Counted from the stretch's first letter, positions 8,592 through 17,917 are shown. The stretch: 64,000 bases of DNA from Sinomonas cyclohexanicum (GCF_020886775.1 NZ_AP024525.1:2294001-2358000), one strand, 5' to 3'. The notes: generated by a model not told the origin, from the letters alone. Numbers and translations are program-made.

Positions 8592-9352
8592 TGCCCAGCA
8601 GACCGCCGCGACGCGGCGGTAGCGCGCGATCGTCTGGGCCCAGATCGCCTTGCGCTGCGCTTCAGGAGCCGGTACGTCAGGACGGACGTCACGCCGAAGA
8701 AGACGGCCTCGGCCGGGACGCCAAAGACGGCCGCATCGCTGCCGAAGTCATGGTTGGGTCCCACGAGGACCTGTGTAACGAGCACGGGGCCCAGGACCCC
8801 CGCGAGGGCCACCGCCAGCAGGGCGGGCCCGGCCGCCCAGTGCCGCGCCAGCCGGAACCCGATGAGGACCACGGCCGCGCACAGGCCTGTGACGATCCAG
8901 GCTCCGGGCAGGTAAGAGGCCTGGACGAGGTACAGGAGCGCACCCGGGTCGAGGACGCGGTCAAGGGGGACGCCGTTCGAATCGGCCCCGTCCACGGCGA
9001 CGAGCACCAGCGATGCGGCCAGCCACGCCGCAGACGAGGACGTCACGAGCCGGGCATCAGCAGGGTCGGCGCCCGGCGGACGCAGTGCGCCGGGGCGCCC
9101 GCGCAGGAACGCGGCCTGGAACAGCCCGCCGATGCACAGTGTCCCGGCTGCCCATGCCAGGACGTGCAGGAGCGTGCTCGCCAGGGCCGTTCCGGTCCCG
9201 GGGAAGTCGCGGCTGAGCTCGCGGTAGCCCGTCTGGCCGAGGGCGAGCGCGGTGACGAGCGCGATCCCAAGGGGGACGACGGCAGCCCACCAGAGACGGG
9301 CTGCCGGGGCCGCGGCGCGGGGGCCGGTCTTCTCTGCGGTGGATGCCGTCAC
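8588..9352 (-). CDS. CopD-like copper membrane protein (N-terminal half of a split gene)
   Basis: About 254 residues with six or seven membrane segments, matching the CopD-like N-terminal half of actinobacterial CopD/CtaG fusion proteins, thought to move copper across the membrane. The GTG at 9352 is chosen because AGGAG lies 8 nt upstream and the sequence before it is not coding-like. The last 25 or so codons, after TYRLLKR, turn Arg- and Ser-rich with A/T third positions, while the frame one base back becomes coding-like and continues into the CtaG-like gene. A single-base deletion, or a -1 frameshift event, at about 8655-8670 explains this. Confidence 0.75.
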   Translation of the reverse strand: MTASTAEKTGPRAAAPAARLWWAAVVPLGIALVTALALGQTGYRELSRDFPGTGTALASTLLHVLAWAAGTLCIGGLFQAAFLRGRPGALRPPGADPADARLVTSSSAAWLAASLVLVAVDGADSNGVPLDRVLDPGALLYLVQASYLPGAWIVTGLCAAVVLIGFRLARHWAAGPALLAVALAGVLGPVLVTQVLVGPNHDFGSDAAVFGVPAEAVFFGVTSVLTYRLLKRSARRSGPRRSRATAASRRSAGQ

Positions 9353-9436
9353 GGGAGGCTCTCCTTGGTCTCGGGGGGCCCTCCGCACGGTGGGCGCTGT
9401 GTCGGGGACGTGGTGTCGGTCGTTCTGGCGCTGCCC

Positions 9437-11209
9437 TCAGGTTGCTGTCAGGATGCGGTGGAGGACGTGCTCGGTGGTGAGCCAACCGCACAGGGTCCCG
9501 TCGGCGTCGACGACCGGCAGTCCGTCCGTCTCGCCCGCGGCCAATACCGCCTCGACGGCAGCGTCGAGCGGCTCGTCCCGGGTCAGGGCCGCCGCGGCCT
9601 GCGCCAGGGACCCGGCCGTGAGCCGGTCTGGGTCCTCAGCGCCCTCGAGGCCCTCGGCCACCGCAGCCGGGGTGATCACCCCGGCTAGCCTGCCGTCGGC
9701 GCCGACCACTGGCAGTGCCCGGGAATCGGGGGCGGCCAGCAGCCGCGCGGTCTCCTTGGCCGAGAGGCTGTCCGGGACCGGTGTCGGGGCTGCCCCCATG
9801 GCCGCGCCGACGCTGAGGCCGGCGAGCGATGTCCTGCCCGTCGCCGGTGCGGAGATGTCCACGCCGCGACGGATGAGCTTGCGGGTGTAGATCGTGTCCC
9901 CGCTGGCGAGGGCCGAGACGGCAGTGGCGGCCAGGACCGCCAGCAGCAGCGGCAGGATCAGCGAGTACTCGCCGCTGAGCTCGAAGATGATCAGCCCGGC
10001 GGTGATCGCCGCCCTCGTCGAGCCCGCGAACACCGCGCCCATGCCGACCAGTGCGAAGGCGCCGGCGTCCCCGGACAGCGAGGGGAAGACCATCGCGGCG
10101 GCCTGGCCGAACGCGGCCCCTGCCGTCGCCCCGATGAACAGGGAGGGTGCGAAGACGCCTCCGGAGCCGCCGATCCCGATGGTCAGGCTCGTGGCCAGGA
10201 CCTTCGCCGCAGCCAGGAGCAGGAGGAAGCCGAGAGCGTACCGGCCCAGGACACTGCCCTCCAGCACCGGATACCCGACCCCGTACATCTGCGGCAGCAC
10301 CAGCAGCAGGGTCCCGAGGAGGAGGCCGCCGGCCGCGGGGCGGAGCCACTCCGGCCCCCGCCAGAGCCAGTCGCACGCATCCTCGATCGCGTAGAGGGCC
10401 TTGGAGAACAGCACGCCGATTCCGCCGGCCACCAGGCCCAGGAGTGCGAAAAGGAGCATCTCGGCCGGATTCGAGACGGTGAACGGCGGGAGCTGCAGGA
10501 ACGGGTAGTTGCCCAGCAGCGACCGGCCCACGACCGAGGCCGCGATCGAGGCGAGCATGACCGCCGCGAACGAACGGGCGGCGAAGTCCCGCAGGATCAG
10601 CTCGAGCGCGAAGAACACCCCGGCGATGGGGGCGTTGAAGGTCGCCGCAATGCCCCCGGCCGCCCCGCAGGCCACAAGGGTGCGCAGCTGTGCCTCCGAG
10701 GAGCCGGCCCAGGTCCCGAGCCGGGATCCCAGCGCCGAGCCGATCTGGACGATCGGCCCTTCCCTGCCCACAGAGCCGCCCGATCCGATCGTGATGGCCG
10801 AGGCCAGGGCCTTCACCACCGCGACCCGGCCCTTGATCCGCCCTCCCCGGCGTGCCACGGCGTACATCACCTCCGGGACGCCATGGCCGCGGGCCTCGCG
10901 GGCGAAGAAGTGCACGAGCGGGCCGTAGAGCAGGCCCCCGACGACCGGGGCGAGGACCACGAACGCCGGCCCGAGCCACGGAACCCAGTGGTTGGCAGGA
11001 TGCCCCACGGTACCCGCGTAGTCGGCTGTGCCCGAGAAGAGCTGCGTAGCGCCGACAATGAGCCAGCGGAACGCCACCGCGGCCAGGCCCGCCCCCAGCC
11101 CCACGACCACCGCCAGGAACACCAACGGCACGGACCCCACCCCGAGCCTCTCGCCCAAGCGTTTGCCGAGCACCCTGATCCGGGACCCGCGCGTCGCGGC
11201 AGACGGCAC
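9437..11209 (-). CDS. ClC-family chloride channel/transporter with C-terminal CBS domains
   Basis: A 590-residue protein. The membrane part has the ClC motifs GSGGSVGREGP (the Glu is the gating residue) and GIGGSGGVFAPS, plus the RAAITA helix, over ten or more hydrophobic segments. The last 150 residues hold a CBS pair (RALPVVGADGRLAG and DGLPVVDADGTLCG), which usually senses adenine nucleotides. The GTG at 11209 was chosen for AGGAGG 5 nt upstream; the open frame before it runs antisense through the MarR gene and is not coding-like. It is divergent from marR and an H+-ATPase gene, so a role in chloride or proton balance under acid stress is likely. Confidence 0.88.
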   Translation of the reverse strand: MPSAATRGSRIRVLGKRLGERLGVGSVPLVFLAVVVGLGAGLAAVAFRWLIVGATQLFSGTADYAGTVGHPANHWVPWLGPAFVVLAPVVGGLLYGPLVHFFAREARGHGVPEVMYAVARRGGRIKGRVAVVKALASAITIGSGGSVGREGPIVQIGSALGSRLGTWAGSSEAQLRTLVACGAAGGIAATFNAPIAGVFFALELILRDFAARSFAAVMLASIAASVVGRSLLGNYPFLQLPPFTVSNPAEMLLFALLGLVAGGIGVLFSKALYAIEDACDWLWRGPEWLRPAAGGLLLGTLLLVLPQMYGVGYPVLEGSVLGRYALGFLLLLAAAKVLATSLTIGIGGSGGVFAPSLFIGATAGAAFGQAAAMVFPSLSGDAGAFALVGMGAVFAGSTRAAITAGLIIFELSGEYSLILPLLLAVLAATAVSALASGDTIYTRKLIRRGVDISAPATGRTSLAGLSVGAAMGAAPTPVPDSLSAKETARLLAAPDSRALPVVGADGRLAGVITPAAVAEGLEGAEDPDRLTAGSLAQAAAALTRDEPLDAAVEAVLAAGETDGLPVVDADGTLCGWLTTEHVLHRILTAT

Positions 11210-11291
11210 CGAGACCTCCTCGACTGTAGAATGACAACATTTGCGAAACGCACACGTTCGGGGACGACGATAGCAGGGAAGGGGGGCAGGC

Positions 11292-11780
11292 ATGTCACCT
11301 GCAGCGGAAGAGGGCCAGGGCAAGGAGAGGGCGGACGAGGTCGAGTCCGTGCTCCGCGCCTCGCGGGCGCTGCTCGGGGTTGTGGCGCAGTCGGTCGTCG
11401 AGGCCCTCGAGTCCGTCACGCTCCCCCAGTTCAGGGTCCTGGTCGTCCTGGCCAGCTCGGGGCCGGCTCCGATCGGGGTGCTCGCCGCCACGCTGGGCAG
11501 CGTGCCATCCACCTTCAGCCGCTTCCTGGACCGCATGGAAGAGGCCGGGCTCGTCGCCCGGCAGCCCAGCCCCGGCAGCCGGCGCGAAGTCCTGATCTCC
11601 CTGGAGCCACAGGGCGCGGCCATCGTCGAAGAGGCGACCGAGCGGCGCAGGCGTGCCATCGCCGAGATCCTCCGCCGCCTCGGCTCGGCGGAGCGCGCCG
11701 CCCTCGTGGCCGCCCTCGACTCGTTCTCGCTCGCAGCCGGCGAACCCGCACCCGAAACCCTCCTGGTCATGGGGCTCTGA
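11292..11780 (+). CDS. MarR-family regulator
   Basis: A 162-residue protein with the MarR winged-helix core: LPQFRVLVVLASSGP, the recognition helix in GSVPSTFSRFLDRMEEAGLV and the wing RQPSPGSRREVLISLEPQG. A GGGGGG run about 6 nt before the ATG serves as ribosome site. It is divergent from the ClC gene across about 80 bp and lies 46 bp upstream of the H+-ATPase gene with the same orientation, so it probably controls both. Ligand unknown; the family typically senses small phenolics, oxidants or pH-related signals. Confidence 0.85.
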   Translation: MSPAAEEGQGKERADEVESVLRASRALLGVVAQSVVEALESVTLPQFRVLVVLASSGPAPIGVLAATLGSVPSTFSRFLDRMEEAGLVARQPSPGSRREVLISLEPQGAAIVEEATERRRRAIAEILRRLGSAERAALVAALDSFSLAAGEPAPETLLVMGL

Positions 11781-11826
11781 AGCAGAGCGCGCCCATAGGG
11801 ATGCAGCCGAAGGAAGGAGGGCATTG

Positions 11827-14289
11827 ATGGACGGGACTTCCAGACAGCGGGCCGCGCTCGAGGCACTGGCGGTCGAGGACCTCGCGGGGGCCCTGGGCAG
11901 CGGCCCCGATGGACTCTCGACGGCAGAGGCCGCCAAGCGTCTGGCAGAGAATGGCCCCAACGAGGTCGAGGAAGAGAAGAAGAGCCCGCTGCTGGCCTTC
12001 CTCGCCTATTTCTGGGCGCCGATTCCGTGGCTCATCGAGGCGGCGCTGGTGCTGTCCCTCATTCTGGGGCACTGGTCGGACGCGGCCATCATCGCTGTCC
12101 TGCTGCTGATGAACGGCCTCGTCGGCTACCACGAGGAGCACCAGGCCTCAGACACGATCGCGGCCCTGAAGAAGTCCCTGGCCACCACGGGCCGCGTGAG
12201 GCGGGACGGAACCTGGAAGGACGTTCCGGTCAGGGAGCTCGTCGTGGGCGACCTCGTCCACCTCGGCCTCGGGGGCATCGTCCCCGCGGACGTGCGGATC
12301 CTGGAGAGCACGGCCGTCGCAGCGGACCAGTCGGCCCTGACCGGGGAGTCCCTGCCAGTCAGCCGCGCACGCGGGGACGAGCTCTACTCCGGTTCCGTGC
12401 TCACCCGGGGCCAGGCCAGCGCCCTGGTGATCGCCACCGGCGCCGACAGCTACTTCGGCAGGACCGCCGCCCTCGTGGGGCAGGCAGGCACCGTGAGCCA
12501 CTTCCAGCGGGCCGTGCTGCAGATCGGCAGGATCCTCGTCTACGCCGCACTCGGCCTCGTCGCCCTCACGACCGCATCGTCCCTCCTCCGTGGCGACACG
12601 GCCTTCGACGCCGTCGAATTCGCCCTCGTCGTGATCATCGCCTCGGTCCCCGTCGCGATGCCCGCCGTCCTGTCGGTGACCATGGCCATCGGCGCCCGGA
12701 AGCTCGCCGCGGACAAGGCAGTGGTCAGCCACCTGCCCGCCGTGGAGGAACTCGGCGGGATCGACGTGCTGTGCTCGGACAAGACGGGCACCCTGACGCA
12801 GAACAGGATCCGCGTCGGGACCCCGTGGCACGCCCCGGGCGTCGACGGCGCCCATCTCGTCCGGGCCGCTGCGCTAGCCTCGAGCCCCGCCGGGAAGGAC
12901 GCGATCGATCTCGCCGTCCTCGCCAGCGCCCCGGCCGGTGCCGTATCCGGCCACGCGGTCACCTCCTTCACGCCTTTCGACCCCACGACCAAGAGGACGG
13001 TGGCCGACATCGTCGGCCCGGACGGGACCGCGTTCAGCGTGGCCAAGGGCGCCCCGCAGGTCATCGCCGCCATGTGCGGCAGCGAGGACCCCGTCACGGC
13101 CGCCGCCTACAACCGGCAGGTGGCCCTCTTCGCCGGGCGCGGCGACCGGGCCCTGGGCGTCGCCGAGCGGCGCGCGGGCCAATGGCGGCTCCTCGGCCTG
13201 CTGCCGCTGGCAGACCCGCCCCGCGAGGACTCGGCGGAGACCGTCCGCGCGGCCGAGGGCCTCGGCGTGCGGGTGAAGATGGTCACCGGCGACGCCCTGG
13301 CGATCGGTCGCAGCATCGCCGCCCAGGTCGGGATCGGCCCAGACCTCCTGGACGCTGGCCAGCTCGAGGAGCGCGGACCGGACGCCGGCGGCGGTGACGA
13401 GGCAGCGGCCGACCTCGTCGAGCGGGCCGACGGATTCGCGCAGGTGTTCCCCGAGCACAAGTACCGCATCGTCAAGGCCCTCCAGTCCCGCGGCCACATC
13501 GTCGGGATGACCGGAGACGGCGTGAACGACGCACCGGCGCTGAAGCAGGCCGATGCCGGCATCGCTGTCTCCGGTGCGACCGATGCTGCCCGTGCCGCGG
13601 CCGACGTCGTGCTCCTGGCCCCGGGGCTGTCGGTGATCGTCGGGGCGATCCGGCTCGCCCGGGAGATCTTCGCCCGCATGACCAGCTACACCATCTACCG
13701 GATCTCCGAGACCATCCGAGTGCTGCTCCTCGTGACCATCTCGGTCGTCGCGCTCAATGTCCGGCCGGTGACAGCCGTGATGATCGTCATCCTCGCGCTG
13801 CTCAACGACGGCGCGCTGCTCTCCATCGCCTACGACAGGGCCCACGGATCCAAGAGGCCCGCCGCATGGGACATGCGCGAGGTCCTCACCATCGCCCTGA
13901 GCCTGGGCCTCATGGGCATGGTCGAGACACTGGGCCTCATGGCCCTCGGGCTCACGGTGTTCGGACTGGACCCCGGGGGCCTGCAGACGATGGTCTTCCT
14001 CAAACTCTCGGTCGCCGGGCACCTCACCGTATTCGTCGCCCGCACCCGCCGCCGCTTCTGGAAACGCCCCGCCCCCTCGCCGCTGCTCCTCACAGCCGTC
14101 GTCACCGCACAGGTCCTCGCCACGGTCATCGCCCTGACCGGATTCCTCATGTCCCCCCTGCACTGGACGCTCGCCGTCGTCGTATGGCTCTGGTCCTTCC
14201 TGTGGTTCATCGTCCACGACCAGGTCAAGCTCGCCGCCTACGCGCTCCTCGCACGACGGCGGCAGGCCACCGAAGGCGCCGCGGCGTAA
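11827..14289 (+). CDS. Plasma-membrane proton-efflux P-type ATPase (P3A)
   Basis: An 820-residue P-type ATPase of the proton-pump class. An N-terminal cation-ATPase domain (LSTAEAAKRLAENGPNEV) is followed by TGES in the actuator domain, phosphorylated Asp318 in SDKTGTLTQN, TGDGVNDAPALKQADAGIAV, and about ten membrane segments. It lacks the Cys-Pro-Cys metal site of copA. The ATG at 11827 has AAGGAGGG about 7 nt upstream. Together with the MarR and ClC genes it forms a plausible proton/chloride homeostasis unit, since proton extrusion needs a counter-ion path. Confidence 0.88.
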   Translation: MDGTSRQRAALEALAVEDLAGALGSGPDGLSTAEAAKRLAENGPNEVEEEKKSPLLAFLAYFWAPIPWLIEAALVLSLILGHWSDAAIIAVLLLMNGLVGYHEEHQASDTIAALKKSLATTGRVRRDGTWKDVPVRELVVGDLVHLGLGGIVPADVRILESTAVAADQSALTGESLPVSRARGDELYSGSVLTRGQASALVIATGADSYFGRTAALVGQAGTVSHFQRAVLQIGRILVYAALGLVALTTASSLLRGDTAFDAVEFALVVIIASVPVAMPAVLSVTMAIGARKLAADKAVVSHLPAVEELGGIDVLCSDKTGTLTQNRIRVGTPWHAPGVDGAHLVRAAALASSPAGKDAIDLAVLASAPAGAVSGHAVTSFTPFDPTTKRTVADIVGPDGTAFSVAKGAPQVIAAMCGSEDPVTAAAYNRQVALFAGRGDRALGVAERRAGQWRLLGLLPLADPPREDSAETVRAAEGLGVRVKMVTGDALAIGRSIAAQVGIGPDLLDAGQLEERGPDAGGGDEAAADLVERADGFAQVFPEHKYRIVKALQSRGHIVGMTGDGVNDAPALKQADAGIAVSGATDAARAAADVVLLAPGLSVIVGAIRLAREIFARMTSYTIYRISETIRVLLLVTISVVALNVRPVTAVMIVILALLNDGALLSIAYDRAHGSKRPAAWDMREVLTIALSLGLMGMVETLGLMALGLTVFGLDPGGLQTMVFLKLSVAGHLTVFVARTRRRFWKRPAPSPLLLTAVVTAQVLATVIALTGFLMSPLHWTLAVVVWLWSFLWFIVHDQVKLAAYALLARRRQATEGAAA

Positions 14290-14350
14290 GAATCGCGGCC
14301 AGTTCCTCCTTCCAGGCCGGGCCCGGCAGCAGTGGAACGATCAGGAACTG

Positions 14351-14690
14351 GTGCTGTTCTACGCCGCCTCGGTGTTCCTGGGCCTGCTGGCAGGGCTCGT
14401 GTCCATGGCCCTCTTCTCCCACCGCGACCGGCGCCCGTGGTATCTGACACTGAACATCGCCGGCTCCGTCGTCGTCGCCTTCACCCTCGTAGCCAGCTTC
14501 ACCCATGGCCTGCCGCTCATCAGCTTGCCGCCGCCGGCCTCATCGCTGGCCTACCTACGTGGCGTGGGCCCGGGCCGGCAGACCCCGGGGCATACGCAAC
14601 GCCGAATCCGAGAGCGAGAAGGGCGACCAGCCCCCGCCCGACGCCAACGCAGGCCCTGCCGAGAAGTGGCATGCCGGCACGACCCGTGCT
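14351..14690 (+). pseudogene. Small membrane protein gene with two frameshifts
   Basis: From a GTG at 14351 the first 58 codons encode two clear membrane segments (LFYAASVFLGLLAGLVSMAL and LTLNIAGSVVVAFTLVASF). After LPLIS the frame loses coding character; the next frame continues a third membrane helix, LAAAGLIAGL, and a second shift near CTACC (about 14553) leads to TYVAWARAGRPRGIRNAESE, a charged tail with G/C third positions. Two single-base deletions would restore one protein of roughly 110 or more residues. Its true end is unclear because it runs into the antisense stress-protein gene. Family not recognised. Confidence 0.45.
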
Positions 14691-14696
14691 GTTCGG

Positions 14697-15179
14697 TCAG
14701 GTCGGCCCGGCAACGCTCGATCCCACATGGTCCGATCCATGCAGGACCAGGACCGGGCATCCGGCGTGCTCTGCGCAGGCCGCGCTCACCGAACCCAGGA
14801 GCAGCCCCCTGAACCCGCCCAGCCCGCGGGAGCCGACCACGAGCAGTCCCGCGCCCTTGCTGCGCTCAAGCAGCACATGCGCTGCTGGGCCTTGGATGGT
14901 TTCCATGGAAAGGCCATCCGGCCGCGAGTCCCCGAACGCCGTCTGGACGGCCCTGTCAAGAATCTGATGCGCGGCCTGCTCGGGGTCCCACTCGGGGCCC
15001 GGAAACGACCCCATGACGGCATTCGCCGGATACTCCCACGCCATCACCGCGGTGATCGGCCCACCGATACCCGGAACCATGCGCGCCGCCCACCTGAGCG
15101 ACTCGACCGACAGCGGCGAACCATCCACGCCCACAACGATCCCCGCTGATCCCACAAGGTGTTCCTGGAACTCACTCAT
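14697..15179 (-). CDS. Universal stress protein (UspA-like)
   Basis: A 160-residue single Usp domain: N-terminal IVVGVDGSPLSVESLRWAAR and the ATP-binding loop VVGSRGLGGFRGLLLGSVS near the C-terminus. The ATG at 15179 gives the usual family length; the open frame upstream is Arg-rich and not coding-like. Usp proteins bind ATP and help survival in stress or dormancy. A related copy lies at 24162-24611, with the same GGFRGLLLGSVSA segment. Confidence 0.9.
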   Translation of the reverse strand: MSEFQEHLVGSAGIVVGVDGSPLSVESLRWAARMVPGIGGPITAVMAWEYPANAVMGSFPGPEWDPEQAAHQILDRAVQTAFGDSRPDGLSMETIQGPAAHVLLERSKGAGLLVVGSRGLGGFRGLLLGSVSAACAEHAGCPVLVLHGSDHVGSSVAGPT

Positions 15180-15339
15180 GGCCACGAGACTAGACCGACC
15201 CAGGAAGCCGCCCACAGGGCACTTGGACCCCGCCTGGCTGGGTCCTGCACCGGTCCGTCTGGAGCTTGCAGCCGCAGCGCGGCCCGCCGGCGGCGGACGC
15301 CGGAGAGCTGCGCCGGGCTGAAGTAGGACGCCCGTGAGG

Positions 15340-15690
15340 TCACTCCTGGGCGTCGAGCTCCTGCCGCTTGAGCGACAGGTACACCGTCCTGCCCTCGACC
15401 CGGGCGATCGCATCGCCCGCCGCATAGTAGTTCTCCGCCCAGAAATGAGGTGCCGTGACCTTCAGGTAGCCCTCCCGGAAAAGCTTCAGTGCCATCTCCG
15501 GAGGGACCTTCGGCTCGACCCCCACTATCGAGCCGACACCGAGGCTGATCAGGCCGTGGATCGAAGCGACCCGCTCCTCGAAGGCCGCAGCCTTGAGGTC
15601 GGGGGCCCGGACGAACTCGACAGTCCCGAGCTCCTCTCCGGCGGCATCGATCACCGACATCCCTAGCTGGACTCCTTCAAGCAGGCTCAT
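15340..15690 (-). CDS. PRC-barrel-like small protein
   Basis: A 116-residue protein beginning MSLLEGVQLGMSVIDAAGEE, preceded by GGAGGAAGCG directly before the ATG at 15690. The pattern GMSVIDAAGEELGTVEFV resembles PRC-barrel/DUF2171 proteins, which are small beta-barrels of unclear role, often stress-linked. The C-terminus (AENYYAAGDAIARVEGRTV) also fits that family. No catalytic residues are evident. It stands in the stress block between the stress-protein gene and DUF4396. Confidence 0.6.
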   Translation of the reverse strand: MSLLEGVQLGMSVIDAAGEELGTVEFVRAPDLKAAAFEERVASIHGLISLGVGSIVGVEPKVPPEMALKLFREGYLKVTAPHFWAENYYAAGDAIARVEGRTVYLSLKRQELDAQE

Positions 15691-15804
15691 CGCTTCCTCC
15701 GCATTCCATACGGAACCGCACTGGGCGCGTCGCCGGGAACACCGTCGTCCCAAGTCTCCGCCTGCACAGTACGCCCGGACAAGAGCCGACCGCCGCCCCC
15801 GATT

Positions 15805-15831
15805 CGATTCGGGCGTGCGCCGCCCGAATCG
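15805..15831. promoter_or_regulatory. Perfect 11-bp inverted repeat upstream of the DUF4396 gene
   Basis: CGATTCGGGCG (15805-15815), a 5-nt loop, then CGCCCGAATCG (15821-15831). It lies in the 284-bp divergent gap between the PRC-barrel-like gene and DUF4396. The length suits an operator; no T-run follows, so a terminator is less likely. Regulator unknown. Confidence 0.45.
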
Positions 15832-15974
15832 GCATCTCCCTTCCAGAGCACACGCCTTGCCCCCAGAACAAGGTGCGTTTCATGCAGCCCTGTGGCGGGA
15901 AGCGAAGGAAAGGAAGGCGCGCCTCACAATCCCCTGTCCAAGCATGCATGCACAAGCGCACGAAGGAGGAGACC

Positions 15975-16667
15975 ATGGCACCTGTGTGGCTCGCGACCCT
16001 CGCCTGGGCGAGCCTGGCCGTCGCGTTCGTCAGCGCGGCGCTGATCGCGGCCGACATCTTCATTCGGGGCCACAGGCTCAGGATGCCGGTGATGGAAGCG
16101 GTCTGGCCGGCCACCGCGCTCTACTTCGGCCCGGTCGCGCTCTGGGGGTACCTGCGGTTCGGACGCACCACCAGCAGGCACTGGCTTGAGCGCAACGGAC
16201 ATAGCCACCCGCCCGAGAAGCCCATGTGGGCAACGATCGCTGTCGGAGTCAGCCATTGCGGCGCCGGATGCACCCTCGGAGACATCGTCGCCGAAGCCTT
16301 GGTCTTCGTCCTCGGGCTCACAGTCGCGGGAGCATCGCTCTGGAGCGAGTACATCGGCGACTACATCCTCGCCGTCGCACTCGGCCTTGCCTTCCAGTAC
16401 TTCGCGATCGCACCCATGCGCGGACTCGGCCCCCGCCAAGGAATCATTGCCGCGGTCAAGGCCGACGTCCTTTCCCTCACCGCATTCGAGGTCGGCCTGT
16501 TCGGCTGGATGGCGCTGATGGCCTTCGTCTTCTTCCCCGACCCCCACCTGCAGCCCAACTCGCCCGTGTACTGGTTCCTCATGCAGATAGGAATGGTCAT
16601 CGGTTTCGCCACCGCATGGCCCGCCAACGCCTGGCTCATCCGCAAAGGCATCAAGGAGGCCATGTGA
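15975..16667 (+). CDS. DUF4396 membrane protein
   Basis: A 230-residue membrane protein with six hydrophobic segments. Its core GVSHCGAGCTLGDIVAE (around residues 93-109) is the conserved DUF4396 signature, with a His and two Cys facing a membrane helix. The ATG at 15975 has AAGGAGGA 4-5 nt upstream. Function is unproven; the conserved Cys/His cluster suggests metal or redox binding, and the neighbours (Cu-ATPase, H+-ATPase, stress protein) fit a stress role. Both statements are inference. Confidence 0.72.
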   Translation: MAPVWLATLAWASLAVAFVSAALIAADIFIRGHRLRMPVMEAVWPATALYFGPVALWGYLRFGRTTSRHWLERNGHSHPPEKPMWATIAVGVSHCGAGCTLGDIVAEALVFVLGLTVAGASLWSEYIGDYILAVALGLAFQYFAIAPMRGLGPRQGIIAAVKADVLSLTAFEVGLFGWMALMAFVFFPDPHLQPNSPVYWFLMQIGMVIGFATAWPANAWLIRKGIKEAM

Positions 16668-16952
16668 TGGGCCGCGGGGTTCCAATTGAGCCGTAGCCCC
16701 CGATGCCCTCGGACACCCAGCCTCGACTTCGTCATGTCGCAGCCATGGGATCCGCTGTCCGCTCCGGCGGGGCATTGTCTGCGTAGTCGCGGAGCACAGC
16801 ACGGGACGTTTACGCGCCCGGCGGCCCTCATGGGCCGCCGCCTCCCCGCCACCTGCGCGAGCCGTCAACGTGCGGGACAAGTCACCCCGGGCCTCGACGG
16901 ATACCCATCTTGGACCGCGGCATCAGCCGGACCGCAGCGCCGAAACGAGCGA
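16668..16952. other. Non-coding gap between convergent DUF4396 and pdxS genes
   Basis: No frame here has start, ribosome site and coding-like codon use. Apart from the pdxS terminator at its right end nothing is recognisable. In many related genomes pdxT follows pdxS at this place; it is absent here. Confidence 0.6.
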
Positions 16953-16985
16953 GGCCCACGCCGCCAGACAATGGCAGCGTGGGCC
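16953..16985 (-). terminator. Terminator of pdxS
   Basis: GGCCCACGCCGCCA and TGGCAGCGTGGGCC form a 14-bp stem with one mismatch and a 5-nt loop, about 24 bp past the pdxS stop codon on the minus strand. The strong GC stem at a gene end supports an intrinsic terminator. Confidence 0.75.
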
Positions 16986-17008
16986 CGAATCGCGTCCTCT
17001 ACTAGCGT

Positions 17009-17917
17009 TTACCAGCCGCGCTCTGCGAGGCGGTGGGGCTGCGGGATGTCGTCGACGTTGATGCCGACCATGGCCTCGCCGAGGCCGCGGGAGACCTTGG
17101 CGATCATGTCCGCGTCATCGAAGAAGGTCGTGGCCTTGACCACGGCCGCAGCGCGCTCGGCCGGGTTGCCCGACTTGAAGATGCCCGAGCCGACGAACAC
17201 GCCGTCCGCGCCCAGCTGCATCATCATGGCCGCGTCCGCCGGGGTCGCGATCCCGCCCGCGGTGAACAGCACGACCGGGAGCTTGCCGGTGGAGGCGATC
17301 TCCTTCACGAGCTCGAACGGGGCCTGCAGCTCCTTGGCCGCGACGTACAGCTCGTCCTCGGCCATCGTGGTCAGGCGGCGGATCTCGGCGCGGATCTTGC
17401 GCATGTGGGTCGTGGCGTTGGAGACGTCGCCGGTGCCGGCCTCGCCTTTGGAGCGGATCATGGCCGCGCCCTCATTGATGCGCCGCAGCGCCTCGCCGAG
17501 GTTCGTCGCGCCGCACACGAACGGCACGGTGAACTGCCACTTGTCGATGTGGTTCTCGTAGTCCGCCGGGGTCAGGACCTCGGACTCGTCGATGTAGTCC
17601 ACACCGAGAGACTGCAGGACCTGCGCCTCGACGAAGTGCCCGATGCGGGCCTTGGCCATGACCGGGATCGAGACCGCCTCGATGATCGAGTCGATCATGT
17701 CCGGGTCCGACATGCGCGAGACGCCGCCCTGGGCGCGGATGTCAGCAGGGACGCGCTCGAGGGCCATCACGGCAACGGCGCCGGCGTCCTCGGCGATCTT
17801 CGCCTGCTCGACGTTGACGACGTCCATGATGACGCCGCCCTTGAGCATCTCGGCCATGCCACGCTTGACACGGTTGCTGCCGGTCGTGGGAGCCGAGGCG
17901 TTTGCTTCAGTAGACAC
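17009..17917 (-). CDS. pdxS: Pyridoxal 5'-phosphate synthase, lyase subunit PdxS
   Basis: A 302-residue PdxS/SNZ protein. It forms PLP from ribose 5-phosphate, glyceraldehyde 3-phosphate and ammonia supplied by the glutaminase PdxT. Visible catalytic features are Asp32 in MDVVN, Lys89 in VMAKARIGH and Lys157 in [11 protein letters not shown]; the barrel motif [17 protein letters not shown] is intact. Start is GTG at 17917. Unusually, pdxT does not follow: a terminator and a convergent gene come next. The upstream gap to pgsA contains a direct repeat GACGAATTCA (two copies 19 bp apart). Confidence 0.96.
   Translation of the reverse strand: MSTEANASAPTTGSNRVKRGMAEMLKGGVIMDVVNVEQAKIAEDAGAVAVMALERVPADIRAQGGVSRMSDPDMIDSIIEAVSIPVMAKARIGHFVEAQVLQSLGVDYIDESEVLTPADYENHIDKWQFTVPFVCGATNLGEALRRINEGAAMIRSKGEAGTGDVSNATTHMRKIRAEIRRLTTMAEDELYVAAKELQAPFELVKEIASTGKLPVVLFTAGGIATPADAAMMMQLGADGVFVGSGIFKSGNPAERAAAVVKATTFFDDADMIAKVSRGLGEAMVGINVDDIPQPHRLAERGW

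Noticed and set aside
11210-11866. N-terminal extension of the ClC protein into the marR gene
   Set aside because: A good ribosome site before GTG 11209 and the loss of coding character upstream show that the extension is antisense to marR.
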